From Ottelia alismoides (Eukaryota > Streptophyta > Magnoliopsida > Alismatales > Hydrocharitaceae), in NCBI GenBank assembly GCA_037367405.1, contig JAZKJV010003278.1, forward strand, positions 496,001 to 560,000: 64,000 nt of DNA, written 5' to 3'. Within the stretch, counting starts at the first letter, position 1. Each line of letters opens with the position of its first letter. Of this stretch, positions 25,046 through 37,950 are shown piece by piece. The notes beneath the pieces are model-generated. The model was given only the letters and a program-made list of their open reading frames with translations. It was not told where the DNA came from and made no database searches. The translations under genes and the position numbers were made by a program.

Positions 25046-25450
25046 GTATATATGGAATATATACAACACCCCCCTATACTTAGCTCGAACGATGTCCTCA
25101 GAGTGGATCAAGAGCGATGAAGAAGACATAACTCGTGCTTAGTATAGGGAAGTGAAAAGAAAGCCTATATACAAAGACGAATGAAAGAATAGAAATGAAA
25201 GGATCTCGGGGTTTCCCCCTATACTTAGGATTAAGTAATCCTAAGTATAGTAGGTTGTATACAAAGGGAAATCCGAGTGGGAGAATGTACTGGGTCTACC
25301 TCCCCTATACTTAGGGTAAAATATCCCTAAGTATAGGCAGCAAAACAACGATAGAAAAGAATAAAAAGAAATTCAAAAGTCTCACCCGAATCAAAAGAAA
25401 CTCAAAAGTCTCACCCCCTATACTTAGGGTAAAGTGCACCCTAAGTATAG
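25046..25450 (-). repeat. Element B hairpin/PPT-like array
   Basis: Minus-strand order: H1 25414-25450 (13-bp stem, loop GCACTTT), H2 25302-25336 (12-bp stem, loop ATATTTTA), H3 25215-25250 (15-bp stem, 6-nt or shorter loop), H4 25069-25147 (long loop), then palindrome GTATATAT/ATATATAC at 25046-25064. Every 3' arm ends CTAAGTATAG followed by G-run, echoing the polypurine tract at 23443. Confidence 0.85.
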
Positions 25451-25580
25451 CATAATCAATGATGGAAATGGGGTATTGGACTGAAGAATAGTGTGATATG
25501 GACATCTGGATCTATACAAGTCGGGAGAACAATGATAATCAGGCGTGAGATGCAATAGATGTGAGTCAAGAGACCGCATC

Positions 25581-26938
25581 TCATGCAAAGTGAATAGGGG
25601 CAACGTTAACAACCAGTGACTCATGATCTAGATATGGTTTGAGCCACTGTCCGTTAACACGAAAGGTACTCTCAGATGACAACTCTGATATGTCGATGCA
25701 TCCGTTATCTTGTATCTTTCGGACCAGATAGGGTACCTTCCATTTTCTCTGCAACTTCCCTGGAAATAATCTCAACTTGGCATCGAACAACCATACTCTC
25801 TGTCTTGTCTCAAACTGCTTTTGAGAATCATGCCACTCCTTCATTCTCTCTTTGTATTGTTGGCTGCTCGAAAAGGCTGTATCACGAAGCTCCTCCATGG
25901 CTGCCAACTCTGCCCTCCTTTGATCTCCTACACTCACTGGATCTAGAAGTATATCAGTGACTTCCCAAAGTTACCTATGTTTCAGCTCAACAGGTAAATG
26001 GCAGGGCTTGCCATAAACGAGGCGAAAGGGATATGTACCCAAAGGTGTCTTGAATGACGTCCGATATGCCCACAAGACCGAGTCCAAAAGCTGTGACCAA
26101 TCCTTTCGGTCAGGGCAGACGACCTTCTGCAGAATAGTGTTGATCTCTCTGTTCGACACTTCAGCAAGACCATTGGTCTGAGGATGATACGGTGTGGCTA
26201 CTCGATGGTCTATGTTGAACTAGCTAGCAAGGGCCTTTACCTTGTCATTGACGAAATGAGACATCCGTCAGATATCAAAACTCTAGGCATCCCGAACCGT
26301 GAAATGATATTCTTCCTCAAAAATCTGCAAACAGTCCTAGCATCTGCGGTTTGAACGGGGATGTCCTCAACCCAAGGACTCACATAATCCACGGCCAATA
26401 TAATGTACTCGAATCCCTGACTCTTAGGGAATGGACCCATGAAATCGATGCCCCATGCGTCAAAAACCTCACAGAAGTGAATGGGCTACATCGGCATCAT
26501 ATCACAATGTCCACAAGTGCCCATCCTCTGACAGTCAGTATACCTCTTCACGAACTCATCAGAGTCTTTGAAGAGGGTAGGCCACCATAGGCCAGATTGG
26601 AGCACTTTCTGTGCCATTCTCCTCCCAGAGTGTAGTCCTCCTGCCACAAGCTTGTGACAGTAAGTGAGGACGCTATGGTGCTCCTCCTGAGGAATGCACC
26701 TACGCCAGATGCTATCCCCTCCTTCATGATAAAGGACGGGATCCTCCCAATGGTAGAACTTGGCCTTCGCGAGGAAGGTCTCAAGTCGTTGCATGGGCCA
26801 ATCATGTGGAACTTTCTTAGCAACAAGATAGTTCACAATATCGGCGTACCACGGGAGAGAGGCGATAGCAAGGATCGCCTCATCTGGGAAGGTCTCACAA
26901 ATAGGCTCAGTCTGCTCAGAATCCTCAAGAAACTCCAA
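25581..26938 (-). pseudogene. Element B integrase
   Basis: Right to left: an HHCC zinc finger in the 26938-26486 frame, where the pair expected as C..C reads KRYTDCQ, so one zinc-binding cysteine is replaced by tyrosine; then the core with WGIDFMGPF (first Asp) and LISDG (second Asp, near 26270); then the segment with the catalytic Glu just before 26159; then the C-terminal domain (25937-25581) with GKLQRKWKVPY. Breaks: a stop at 26486-26488, a one-base loss just after LISDG near 26262, and a further stop near 25971. The enzyme cannot be made intact. Confidence 0.88.
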
Positions 26939-27475
26939 TCAGGAGAGATGATCCGCCACCACATTCTTGACTCTAGGCTTGTCCTTAATCTCTATGTCAA
27001 ACTCCTGGCGTAGAAGGATCCATCTAGTTAATCTGGATTTGGCATCCTTCTTTGCCATGAGGTACCTGATGGCAGTATGATCAGTATAGATGGTCACCTT
27101 AGATCCAATGATGTATGATCTGAACTTATCTAGGGCAAAAACTACGGCTAGCATCTCCTTCTCAGTGACGGTATAGTTCCGCTGAGCGGCATCCAAAGTC
27201 CGGCTAGCATAGTGAATAGAAAAGGGGACACCATCCCTCCTCTGTGCCAGCACGGCCCCTACGGCAAAATCGGAGGCATCCGTCATGATCTCGAATGGGA
27301 GAGACCAATCAGGCGGTTGGAGGACAGAAACCTCAACAACTAGACTCTTGAGAGTCTCAAATGACGCTAGACACTTATCATCCATAATGAACTCGGTGTC
27401 TTTCGTCAAAAGATCAGTCAACAGTCGGGCAATCCTGCTGAAATCATGTATGAATCGTCGGTAGGAACTGATGTG
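26939..27475 (-). pseudogene. Element B RNase H domain
   Basis: The 27421-26939 frame (160 codons) contains the RNase H catalytic signatures in order: [25 protein letters not shown], and [11 protein letters not shown], ending in VADHLS. All three acidic motifs are present, unlike in element E. It is closed by TGA at 26939-26941, where E has an arginine codon. It is in frame with RT upstream and integrase downstream, so this was a single polyprotein. Confidence 0.88.
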
Positions 27476-28330
27476 CCCCAGAAAAGACCGTAACTACCGT
27501 AAGTTGGACAGTGGACTGAGTTTCCTAATGATATCCACCTTGGCCAGATCAACATCCATGCCCCTGTTGGAGATGATATGGCCAAGCACCGTCCCTTGAG
27601 TCACCATGAAGTGACTCTTTTCCTATGAAAGCACAAGCTGAACCTCAATGCATCGCTGAAGGACGTAGTCTAGGCAGTCAAGACAAGCATCGAACCCATC
27701 GCTGTAGACCGAAAAGTCGTCCATGAAGACCTCCAAGCACTCCACCACCATGTCCGAAAAGATGGACAACATGCACCTCTGGAATGTCACCGAGGCGTTA
27801 CACAATCCAAAGGGCATCCGTCTGAAAGCATATGTCCCAAAGGGACAGGTGAAGGTGGTCTTGTCTTGGTTCTCGGGCGCAATGGCCACCTGATTGTATC
27901 CGGAGTACCCGTCCAAGAAAAAGTAGTGACTCTTACCTGCTATCCTCTCTATAATCTGATCAATAAAAGGCAGCGGGAAATGATCCTTCTTGGTGGCCTG
28001 GTTCAATCGTCTGTAGTCCACACAGACCCGCCAAGAAGTGGGTACCTGAGTAGCGATCTTCTCTCCATACTCATTAACAACTGTGGTGATGCCCGTCTTC
28101 TTGGGCACCACATGCAATGGACTGACCCATTTGGAGTCGGAGACAGGGTAGATAAAATCGGTGCTCCACCATTTCATGATCTCCTTCATGACAACATCTC
28201 GAAGGTTCGGGTTCAGCCGTCGCTGGAACTCACGTGATGGCTTCGCGTCCTCCTCGATATAGATATGGTGGGAGAGTCTATCCCTGTCTCTGTAATCTGC
28301 TCTGAATCTGAATGCGGCTCTGAGCAAGTA
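27476..28330 (-). pseudogene. Element B reverse transcriptase
   Basis: The 28327-27623 frame (234 codons) is the longest clean pol segment in the window. It shows SDSKWVSPLHVVPKK, WRVCVDYRRLN, FLDGYSGYNQV, YAFRRMPFGLCNA and the catalytic FMDDFSVY. It copies element RNA into cDNA. It stops at 27623 (TGG-to-TAG type) and again at 27494-27496 (CAG-to-TAG type) in the connection domain (LRSFLGH). No frameshift is seen in the domain. FMDD and the surrounding text are typical of the Athila clade. Confidence 0.9.
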
Positions 28331-29000
28331 GAATCTCTGGCTCTAGTCTCCTCGATCGTCTCTATTTGTATACTCTCACCCTCGACGCGAAAGTATACCT
28401 TCCCTCTATCATGGTCGGACACTGCCTTGGCTGTGGCCAAGAATGGGCATCCTAAAATGATGGGGGTATCGGTCACGGATTTAGAATCTCCATGTACAAC
28501 ACAATAAAGTTCACGGGGAATTTCAAGCCCTGAATCGTGATGACAACATCCTTCAGCAACCCCTTCGGCCTCTTGACAGATCGATCAGCAAACTGAAGGA
28601 CTGTCTTGCTTTGTTATAGAGAGCCCAACTCGAATCGGTCGAGTAGGGCTGCCAGAAGTAGGTTGATTGAAGAACCGCTGTCTAATAGAGTATGGTCAAA
28701 TCTATGCTCATGGATGTGGCATCTGACATATGGGGCTCCTGCATCTGGTCTCTTGGCTGGCAGACTATTCTAGATCGTAAAGCATGTGGCGCGAGTGAGC
28801 ACATGGATCTCTGACTAGTGGTTCTGCCTCTTCCTCCGAACTGCAGTCCTGTCTCTAAGGGATCTCTGGAAGAGAGGTATGTGCTCCAAGGCCTCCTGTA
28901 GAGTCAGCTGTTTATGAAATCGGTCCATCATCTGTCGCCTGAACTTTAGGCTGTGGGACTTTTTCTGATTTTCTTTTTTTGGCATCTTAGCCAAGCGGAG
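28331..29000 (-). pseudogene. Element B protease and PR-RT linker
   Basis: A retroviral-type aspartic protease would cleave the polyprotein. The active-site triad Asp-Ser-Gly, followed by SSINLL, is encoded at 28673-28681. Downstream, the 28476-28213 frame begins ILGCPFLATAKA, the usual protease C-terminal block. The gag frame continues into the protease with several stops. One frameshift near 28475 and another near 28300 separate it from the RT frame. Confidence 0.75.
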
Positions 29001-31697
29001 TGCTTGGGGAAAGGGGACGGTTGGGTCCTTCTCAGATAAAGGACTAGGATTGGGTCAGGGCTGCTCAGGTAAAGAAGAATCCACACATGCATCATCGATA
29101 AACACAGGTGGATCCGAAAATAACAAACCCTTTCCTTTATTAACAGAAGTGTCATGAGATACATGAGTAGTAGGAAAAACAATAGGAATAGAACTGGAAA
29201 TGGTGGCCTCAGCACCACCCTCGGCATCTGGTATCGCAGCGTCAGTACCGCACTCCGGCTCAGCAACTGGTATGGTGGCATCAGTACCACCTCCTCCATC
29301 CGGTGAAGCGACGACCTCAGTACCGTCGGCTGGATCAACGTTTGCAGTAGCGTTAGCACCACCGTCATCATCATGTGTATGAGCGGCATCAGCACCGCTC
29401 TCCTCCTCGTTTGGTGCTCCTGAAGGAGCATGGGATCGTCGCTCAGACGAGGCGCCGCCTGCTTGCATCCTACTGCTCCTAAGTGTAACAAAATCAGCAT
29501 CAAACATATATGCACTAATATCACCAAGGGAATCACTAGGAGTGGTGGTCTCTGTGAACTCTACCTGCTCAGACTTCCTCTTGAGGTTGTTTGGGTTCGG
29601 CTCTATCTGGGCAGGAATGGTAGCCTTCCCCTTCACTATCTCTCTCATCTCCGGTCTAAACTCATCCATCTCCCGTCTGAAAGTATCCTGCTGATCGGAG
29701 ATGAGGCGGGCTAGATCATTTAAGGCAGGGTTCTCATAGGCGGGCCCATGAGATCCTGACGGGTGGCCTCACTGGTAATGAGGCTGCTGCTGCTAGTGAG
29801 AGAGGTAAGGGGGCTGATACTGCTGGGAGTGATACTGCTGAGGCTGCCTCCAAGAGTGTCCCTGTTGATAGGGACGAGCACCATGCTGCTGCTGTTGTGA
29901 TGGATGCTAGTGTGAGAGGAACCGGGGCTGCTGGTGAATCTCTCGCTGTAGGCCGTACTGGCCACCCTGAACTAGAGGTTGCTGCTGGGAACTGGTGCCT
30001 CCGGCCGACCAACGGAATCCGGGATGGTCTCGTCGGATACCGAGCTGGGGATGGTCGTACCATATCCTGTTGACATCCATCAATGTCTCCTGCTCGTAGG
30101 TGGGTGGGGGGAGTACTACCAGGGGCTGGTCAAGCTGATATAACACCATCTGGTTGTCCTGAGATGGTGGCGATTGCACGTATTGCTGCTGCGGCTGCTG
30201 CTGTTACTGCTCTGCCTGAACATGGTCGACTTATCGGTACTGGGCGGAGGGCTGGGTCATGTTGCTGCTGCTACTGCCTGGATCTGCCCATTACCTAAGA
30301 CGGGGCTGAGAAGCCGTCTGTGCCTCCTTGAGACACATGATCTGTTTCTTTAGGTCACTCAGCATCTGTGCCATCTGGTCTATCTGATACATGCCCTAAC
30401 ACTACTTCTTCTCGATCAACTTGATCCGGTCCAGCTTCTCACTGATAATGACCATGTCAGCGGCTGTCGACTCTGCCTGTGCTGCTGCCACTAACGAAGT
30501 AGAGGGACTGGCATCGACCCATGCTATCCTCTGATAGGACACGGCCTGTGGCTGTGGCTTCCCCTGTGTGTAGAGGCGGGTCTAAGACATGACAATGTAG
30601 TTCTCGGTCATCTCCTTATAGATGGCCTAGACTTGGTTCTCATCTTTGGCGAGATACGATCCTCCACAGGATGCATTCACCAACCCTTGCAGCTCGAGTG
30701 TAAGTCCACAGAAAAAGCTCTGAACTAGGTTTGGCTTCGGGATATCATGGTATGGGCATCTGTCGGTAAGCTCCCTGAAGCGATCTCATGCCTCGTGAAA
30801 CTGCTCGTTGGGAAGCATGGAGAAGTTGCTAATCAGGGCCCTCGCTGCATTGGTCCGGCCGAGTGGATAGTACTTTTTGAGATACTCGTTCCGGAGCTGC
30901 TCCCATGTCATCACAAATCTCCTTAAGCACTTCAGCCAGTTGGATGCTCCATCAACAGGGGAGAAGGGAAATGCCATCATCTTGATGGTGTTGTCGTCCA
31001 CCTAGAGATCTTGGATGGTAGTGCAGATCATCTCAAACTCCTGGAGATGAAGATGTGGCTCCTCGATGGCGTGTCTGTGAAAGGGAGGAAGGAGCTGAAT
31101 CGTCTGTGGTGGGAACTTGAAGTCTCCCACGATGGCCGGCAGAACAATCCATCTATGGGTTAGAGTTGCACCAGGGTTATGCAACTCTCTCATCGGGCGT
31201 GCTCCTGCTGCTGGCTGGACTGGCTGCTCTCCCTCAGGTATATCTCCTCCACCGGGTCTGCGCTGCTCTCTATCTGCTCTCATCTGCTCCATCTCCCAGC
31301 GTATCTCGATCATGAAAGCTCTCTGATCTCTGATCTGGCACTGCATCGTCACTAAGGAAGCTAACATGGTGTTGTTGATCGTACCCTGGTACAAAACATA
31401 TGTCTTCTCAGGTCTGGGGCCCTCGGTGCGGTCCTCGCTGCTGGCCATGGTCTCCGCAAAGGCAAAAGACCCAAACTCAGGTGCCGATAAATCAACTGGC
31501 TGCTGCTCTCTCTGATCTAGCTTTGGCACCTCAAGACTGGTGGTAGAAAGAGGGTGGTCGGGGGGGGGGGGATGGATGGAATCGAACTCAGGTTCGGAGA
31601 GCGGGTCTCGGCTCTTACGAACCAACCTAGATGAGCAGGCCGGAGTGCTCGAAAGCGGTGTAGCCAGAGGCTGCCTAAGGGACCTTCGACCCATCAT
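29001..31697 (-). pseudogene. Element B gag and acidic linker
   Basis: Gag forms the virus-like particle. I choose the ATG at 31697 because the same MM context opens gag in element E (52593). The capsid-like core has RTNAARALISNF and NEQFHEA. It is followed by a coiled-coil-like ISEKLDR segment, a long Gln/Tyr/Pro-rich region (about 29720-30200), NPNNLKRKSEQVEF, and a low-complexity region with repeated GADAA/GANAT/GTDAT units (29200-29420). No CCHC knuckle is seen. Stops at 31002, 30786, 30627, 30582 and 29055 lie in one frame that runs on into protease. Confidence 0.85.
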
Positions 31698-33320
31698 CTT
31701 GATCTGGCGAGTAAGGCGGATTGGATCTAGAAAGCAAATAGGATGGTCAAGCAATACCCCAAATTCATCAACACAACACTGAGATGATGACCGTAAGAGT
31801 TTGGTCTTTTATCTTTTTGTTTTTATTTTGGTAATAAGACAGTCTATCAGAGCGATTAACGAGCTGTTAGGAATCCAATGCCCCCAGAAGACTATCCCGA
31901 TCCCAAACTAGATCTTTCCCAACCAGTACAAGCCGCGGACCGTTTACCGGCTACCCGATCGGCTAGATCTATTAAGGATATCGCGGCCCACTTTACAGGA
32001 AACCAGAGCGATCCTCACTGGAGACCGACTAGCTCAAAATCAGTAGTCTGAAAGAGGGTCAGATATGGCTCTAGCCTAGTGTGCGTGTCACTCTCTCGCC
32101 CAATCAAATCATCCAATGAGGGGATTACTCTCCCAATACAATTTTTTTTGGTGAGGTGGTTTTTAGGTCCAGTTTGCTTTAGCAATTCCCATTTTTATGG
32201 TTAAACTTTTTTATGTATTTTTCAAATAAAAACAATCGCCTAACGAGTTTTTCGGTTCTCCTAATTTTATTAAGTCTAAGAAAATGGGGGGAGAAGACGA
32301 AAAAGCAATACACGATGAAATAAATGATGCATGCTGAGTAAGAATGTGTACCTTTCCTCCAGCTCTCTGCATGCAATATGATCCGTGCATAATTGAAAGA
32401 CTGAAATTAAATCTAACCTAAATGATGCAACGAGAAAAACGACCTTAACAGGAATTTCTACACGAGAAGAACGGGAGCTAACGGGTCAACGGGAGGGGTC
32501 GGAGTCCGGTCTCTGATGCCGATCGGTATTCGCCACAACGGATCCTGCCAGCGCTGTCTACGACCTCTAGCGGCACGTGACCCCTCGAGTGACCAGGTTA
32601 GTTTTTTATTAATTAATTAATTAGGTCCAATTAAACGGTCTATAGGAACAAGCAGTCTAATTAGGCTTGGGCCCTAATTAATTACGTCACAGAGCAAGAA
32701 ATTCCTAAGCTAAGGCTAAATCCTCGAGAAACAAAATAAAAAGGAAAGTTGATAAAAACTAAAACCGGCGAAAATATACGGTGGGGTCCCCCGAACACAC
32801 CGGTGCTCGACGAAACAGACCCCGAAAGTCACCAAGTCTGAGAGTCCTGTTTGTCCCTGTATTATTACAATATTAATAATCTAATTGAAAATAAAGCTAA
32901 ACTAAACTTAAGCTAAGATACTCTAACTACACTACGCTCCCGAACACTTCTACTTCCTCCCTCGCGCTCTCCCACGGCTTCGTAACGAAGAGAGCAACCT
33001 CCGATCCCCACGGTTGCATCGGCTCCCGAAGAAAGCTGCCTCGGTCGTCGGGCCCTCACAAAGAAGTCAACAGAGACGCGTCAGTCCACGGTTATTATAA
33101 TAATGAAAATAAAATAAAATAAAATAAAATGCATGTAAAAATATATGCAAAAATAAAAAGAAATAAAAATAAACAAAAAGAAAAAGAAAAATAAAATAAA
33201 TACAAAAAAAATAAAAGAAAATAAAAGAAAAAGAAAAAGCCGCGAAAATCACGAAAGAAAGAAAAGCCGTGAAAACGCCACGAAACTAAAACCGAAAAAG
33301 GAAAACGACTACTAAGTCGT
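31698..33320 (-). other. Element B untranslated leader
   Basis: About 1.6 kb between primer-binding site and gag. No coding frame is supported. It includes an A-rich, microsatellite-like tract of AAAAT/AAAAAG words (33100-33240) and aattaattaatta at 32610-32625. The frames at 33067-33388 translate that tract. Splice or packaging signals cannot be identified by eye. Confidence 0.65.
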
Positions 33321-33322
33321 GC

Positions 33323-33340
33323 TCCCCGGCAACGATGCCA
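33323..33340 (-). other. Element B primer-binding site (tRNA-Asp)
   Basis: The minus strand reads TGGCATCGTTGCCGGGGA, three bases inside the LTR end. It differs from the intact site of element E at two adjacent positions, both transitions. Confidence 0.85.
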
Positions 33341-33343
33341 TTC

Positions 33344-36300
33344 TGATGACCTCAAAAACCCTTGCGACCGAGTGAGGATATAAATCACAGTAGCTGCAAC
33401 CCGAATCGCGAGGCTAGGTCAACAAGATAATTCGAGAACCATTAAATCAAAGAAATCAATCAATCAAGGTCAAATAGCGGTCTCGCTATTTTATTTAACC
33501 TGGTATAGCTACCAGGGTCGAACTCAAGGAGCACGGGCTGACTAACAGCCTACGAAGTAGTCGTAAATCAAAACAAATATTTTTGGTGGATTTTATGGGC
33601 TTTTAAATTTTTTTCCTGATTTTTAATTATAAAGAAAATATAAAAGGAAGGCAAAAAGTCAGACACAAGAATTTATTTAACACAACAAAAGATTCAGAAA
33701 ATTAGAATAAAATTATTTTTGGGTTTTATGATTTTCAAGTGTTTTTAGTAATTTTCTGAGATTTTTATAATTTTTAGTTGATTTTACAAAAATGAAAGAA
33801 ATCAAAAAATGGAAGCTACTGTGCAGCCAGATTTGAAAGGCTATTTAAAAATATAGAAATAGCTATAAAAATCTAACAACAATTTCATGAAAAACTACAA
33901 ATAAAATCCTAACTATAGAAAAAGAAATTATATTTTTTTGATTTTTTTCTGACTTTTTAATGTTTTTTTATAAGTTTTTTAAGGCTTTTAAATTTTTAGG
34001 GATTTTAGAAATCAAAATCAAATAAAAATTTAACTGAAATAAAAACACAACAAAACATACACAAAATAAATTTTTTAGAATTTTTGGGGTCTTTATAATA
34101 TTTTTAGTTGGTTTTTAAATTTAGACAGTAGAAAAAAATAAGGTTTTTTGAATTTTTTAAAATAGAAAATCAAAACAAAAATGTTCCAAAAATTCATTGA
34201 AATTTTTACACAGTGGAAGGGGCCACATGCCCAAATTTCACGAGATTTGGATTTTATTTGCTATTTTATTCAACCAATCAAAGGGTCACATCACACATGG
34301 ACCTAAATGCAAATAGTGAAAACTTTCCAGCCAAATAATAACACTCCAAAGAAATGCGGGGCTAAAATTGCAAAAAGCCCAAAATGGCACAAGGAATGCA
34401 CATGATTCACACACAGAGGGGCATAAATGTAATTCCTATTTATAAAAATGCAATCAGTAACAGTTGTGAAGTTCATGATCAAATAAGCAATTATCCCACA
34501 AGTCACGTGCTAGACCACATGCTTGAAATACAGAAGGACTAAATTGCAATTTAAAACAAACACAAGGTCCTACATGCAAATTATCCAAAATAAAAACAAC
34601 TTCCAAAAGTATTTACAGGACTAAAATGAAATGTAAAAACTAAGGAGGACCTAAGAGTAATTTACCCCTTAATTACAAATCCAACGGCCAAGGGGCTTCA
34701 CGTGAGATCGGATGACTGTGCTTGGCTGGTACCCCTTTGGCGATGGACGATAAGGATTAGATCCTCAGATGGATCCAACAGCTACGAGCTCTACGTAGAT
34801 GGATGGCGGAGATGAGATCTGGCAGCGGAGCTCGATCGGACGGCTATGAGGGTCCCTAGAAGAACAGTTCACCGGCTAACTTTGACCGGCCAATACGTGT
34901 GCATGGGGACTCCTCCGGTGCTGCTCTGATGTGCGAAATAACGCTTGAGGACGTCTGCAGCTGATGGTACACTCTGATGGGGCCGGGAGGTCTTGGAGGA
35001 CCCCGACGACGTCAACACTCCTGGAGTTCTATGCTTCAATGGTCGAACCTCCAGATGAGGTCCATTCTCCTTCAGTCCAACACAGAAAAAATGATGGGTC
35101 GAGGGCAAAGTGCCTCGACCTGGTTATAGGAGAAACAGGTGTACGTGTGGGGCGGAGCGATGCTCTATCGCAAGACAACAGCGAAGGAGAGCCAATGACC
35201 CTATTCCTGTGTGAACTAGGGGGAACGGAGGGGTGAAGAACGTAGAGAGGAGTCAGGCGAAGGTGAACGGCTAATCGGAATGATGAATGGATGGTCGGAG
35301 AGTGAGGGATGTTCCGATGAAGGTCCGATGGTCGGAAATCGAAGACTCGAAATCTAAAGAAGGCTAGATGCTATCGAAGGTACCTAATGGCTGAAGGCGT
35401 CTGTGCTGGAGGTCAGCTACCTTCTAGGATCGTCGCCTCGATGGAATGGCACTTCCAGAGGCTCAAGCTCACTAGAAGGCGGAGCACAGCGAGAGGGCTT
35501 GCCAGACCTAGGGCTAAGGGCTTCAAGGCCTCACTACAACACTCCCCTACGCTCGCTGTCACTCAAGGAGGAGAATGGAGGTCACTGGGGTCGAAGACAA
35601 TGGCCGAAGATGCGGAAATGGTAGCTCCAGGTGAAGCTTTATACGTACGGGGGTCCGAGAAGATGGGAGTAAAACACGCGGATCGAGGAGCGGACCCCTA
35701 AGGAGAATGTTGGGCGTGAATCACGGGTTGCTCCTCGACAATCAGAGCATGAATTGAGAGGGAGAGGTTATCGGATACGTGAGAGAAAAATCGATGAAAT
35801 CAGGTCGTCATGCGGATCTGGGCGACGACCGATCCAGGGGGAAGTCGACCGGGGGTCAACAATCCCCCGTGGATCAAATAGATCATTCCATTTCAAAAAT
35901 ATTTAGAAATTCATAATAAAATAGAAAACGATTTTATTTAAAAATATTTACAAAATAAAAAATGTTTATTATTTTTCAAATTATTTTTTGGTGATATTTA
36001 TTTATTTTTTTGAAAAAGAAATATGTTATATACATTATATTATTTTATATACAGGTATAAAATACCTATGTATTTTATACTTTTATTTTTAATTTCTTAT
36101 TTTTGTATAAATACTCTAATTTTATATTTTATTTATTTACAACATAAAATTTGGGATATAAAAGGATTTTTATTTTATTTTTATTTATTATTTACAAAAG
36201 TAAAATAAATAGATATAGGTACATATGTACATGGTATAGACAATGTGAAGAGAGAGAGATTATTTTATTTTTGTTTTAGTTTATTTTTCTCATTTTTATT

Positions 36301-36663
36301 TTATTTTTTGTAATATATACAAATTAATAAAAACCCATTTTTATTTTTTTAATAAATTATATACATGGCGGAGGAACATATACAAAGTAAATGGCCCTAT
36401 CTCTCTCTACTTATTTTATTTGGCGATCATGCCCATATTGGGCCCTCTCTTGGGTTCAGGTCACTCAATATTTATTCTAAATATTTCCCTCTTTTTCTTT
36501 ATTTCTTTATTCTTTTATTTTTACACAAAAACATTCTAATTATTGATATTTACACAAAGCATGCATTTTGACAATTTATTGTATTTACAACTATCTACAT
36601 GGTGTTTTGCAAAGATTTTTAGCTAAAATAAAAGAATAAAGAGTGATGAATGCGGATTCATCA
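33344..36663 (-). repeat. Element B 5' LTR
   Basis: Pairs with 20128-23442 over its whole length. It starts TGATGACCTC and ends GATTCATCA followed by TSD ACTCA. It keeps GGTCGAACTCAAGGAG (33516-33531) and TATAAAGC on the minus strand (35636-35643). The GC-rich block 34680-35880 gives several overlapping frames that recur in the other LTR with indels; none is a supported gene. Confidence 0.9.
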
Positions 36664-36920
36664 ACTCACCACGAGGTCAACATTCTGATCAGAACCTCCT
36701 CTCCTTTGTCATTAGTAACAATGGTGATCCCAGACTTCTTGGGCATTATGTGTAGGGGAGTCACCCACTTACTGTCGGAGATGGGATATAGGAATCCCAC
36801 ATCACACCATTTCCGAGTTTCTTTCATAAGAACCTCCCAGAGGTTTAGATTCAGTTTTCTTCGGAACTCATGAGACACAACATTGAGGTAGATGTGATGC
36901 GAGCACAAGGATGGATTGAT
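36664..36920 (-). pseudogene. Element C RT, N-terminal part
   Basis: The frame 36908-36666 encodes SHHIYLNVVSHEFRRKLN and YPISDSKWVTPLHI, the start of an Athila-type RT. It stops at the element B insertion (TSD 36664-36668) and continues at 20122. Apart from the insertion this piece is intact for 81 codons. Confidence 0.8.
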
Positions 36921-37690
36921 CCCGTAGAGATTTAATATCTTCCAACCAATTGCCTTGCATTTTCATTCAAGAACCTCCATTAGACGAGATTCTAGGTCTT
37001 CGATCAGATGAGCATTGATTATGACCGGTTACATGTCTGGTTCTCCTACAAGGAAGGCGTACTTCATGTTGGACGGAAGAGGTTTAAGCTCTGGTGGAGT
37101 GGGAGCTACTTCGGTGGTGAATTCAACGATCATCGTAGGTATTGTCTATTTCATTAGCTCATTGTCCACCTTTGACAATTCAGAATCTTCATTCAAAGAT
37201 TCACAAAATTTTTTGATAATATCATCATGATTGCAGAAATCCTTAATAATCTGCTCTTGGCCTTCGAGACTTAGGTGGCACACAAGGAATTGATCAAGCG
37301 CATCAATAAAGATTTCATCATCATCTATAGAGGGGAATTCGACAACTTTCTCTACTCCTTCCTTGGGGACAAGGAATTCATGGATCTCAATGTCATCCAT
37401 GAATAGAGTTGTATCTTGAATCTCCACAACAAAGTCACAATCTTCTGGGAAGTTAGGTGCAAGTACACTCATCTCAAATCAAACCTCTGTTCGTTTTGGC
37501 TTAGGTATGGTCTCTATCTAGATTTTGTTTGTGCTGGAGCTGAATGTAATCTCTCCAGCGACATAGTTCACTACTAGCTCATCTGTTCGGAGGAACGACC
37601 GACAAGGATGATAAGGGTGTCGAGAAGAGGTGTGGATACGTCCATGCCTAGCACAACAAAATCAATAGGGAACTGGATCCCTTGAATAGT
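36921..37690 (-). pseudogene. Element C PR-RT linker
   Basis: The 37472-37146 frame is acidic (DDDEIFIDALDQF, NEDSELSKVDNE) and is followed by a PPELKPLP-like segment near 37090, which precedes RT in Athila polyproteins and also appears in E near 56050. The rest, to 37690, is broken protease C-terminal coding. No independent function is proposed. Confidence 0.6.
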
Positions 37691-37950
37691 GACGATCACG
37701 TCCTCCAACATACTCCTAGACTGCTTGTATGATTTTTTGCAAATTTCAGAGTCATCTTGTTTGGTTTAAGCAGACCTCTCCCAAATTTTGTAAGCAGTGA
37801 AGCTGGCATAAGATTGACAAAAGACCCACTGTCAAGCAACGTTTGCTCGAGTTGCTGATTGAACATATGACACCTGATGAGTGGCGCTCCCTTATCTTTC
37901 TTTTTATCAAGGAGATTGCTGATGATGTTGACAATTGCCATGATGAGGAT
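37691..37950 (-). pseudogene. Element C aspartic protease remnant
   Basis: The frame 37941-37696 contains LLDSGSFVNLMPASLL; the catalytic Asp-Ser-Gly is encoded at 37825-37833. The sequence context (RCHMFNQQLEQTLLDSG) matches the protease position of elements B and E. It ends at a stop at 37696. Confidence 0.75.

Larger units (their letters stand above)
20128..36663 (-). mobile_element. Element B: full-length Athila-type retrotransposon, minus strand
   Basis: 16,536 bp, flanked by perfect 5-bp TSDs ACTCA (20123-20127 and 36664-36668). LTRs are 3315 and 3320 bp with a 9.9-kb internal region. It has primer-binding site, leader, gag, PR, RT, RNase H, integrase, hairpin array, 3' UTR and polypurine tract in canonical order. 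It landed in the RT of element C in the same orientation. In the first ~150 bp the two LTRs differ at about 11 positions by hand count, so B is old relative to E. The coding region is one ancestral gag-pol frame with many stops. Confidence 0.92.

Noticed and set aside
28946..29536. 196-codon minus frame
   Set aside because: It is an alternative register of the B gag linker; the 29055-29669 frame carries the recognisable NPNNLKRKSEQVEF text.
33067..33388. Phe/Leu-rich frames resembling membrane proteins
   Set aside because: Translation of an AAAAT/AAAAAG microsatellite in the B leader; part of it extends into the LTR.
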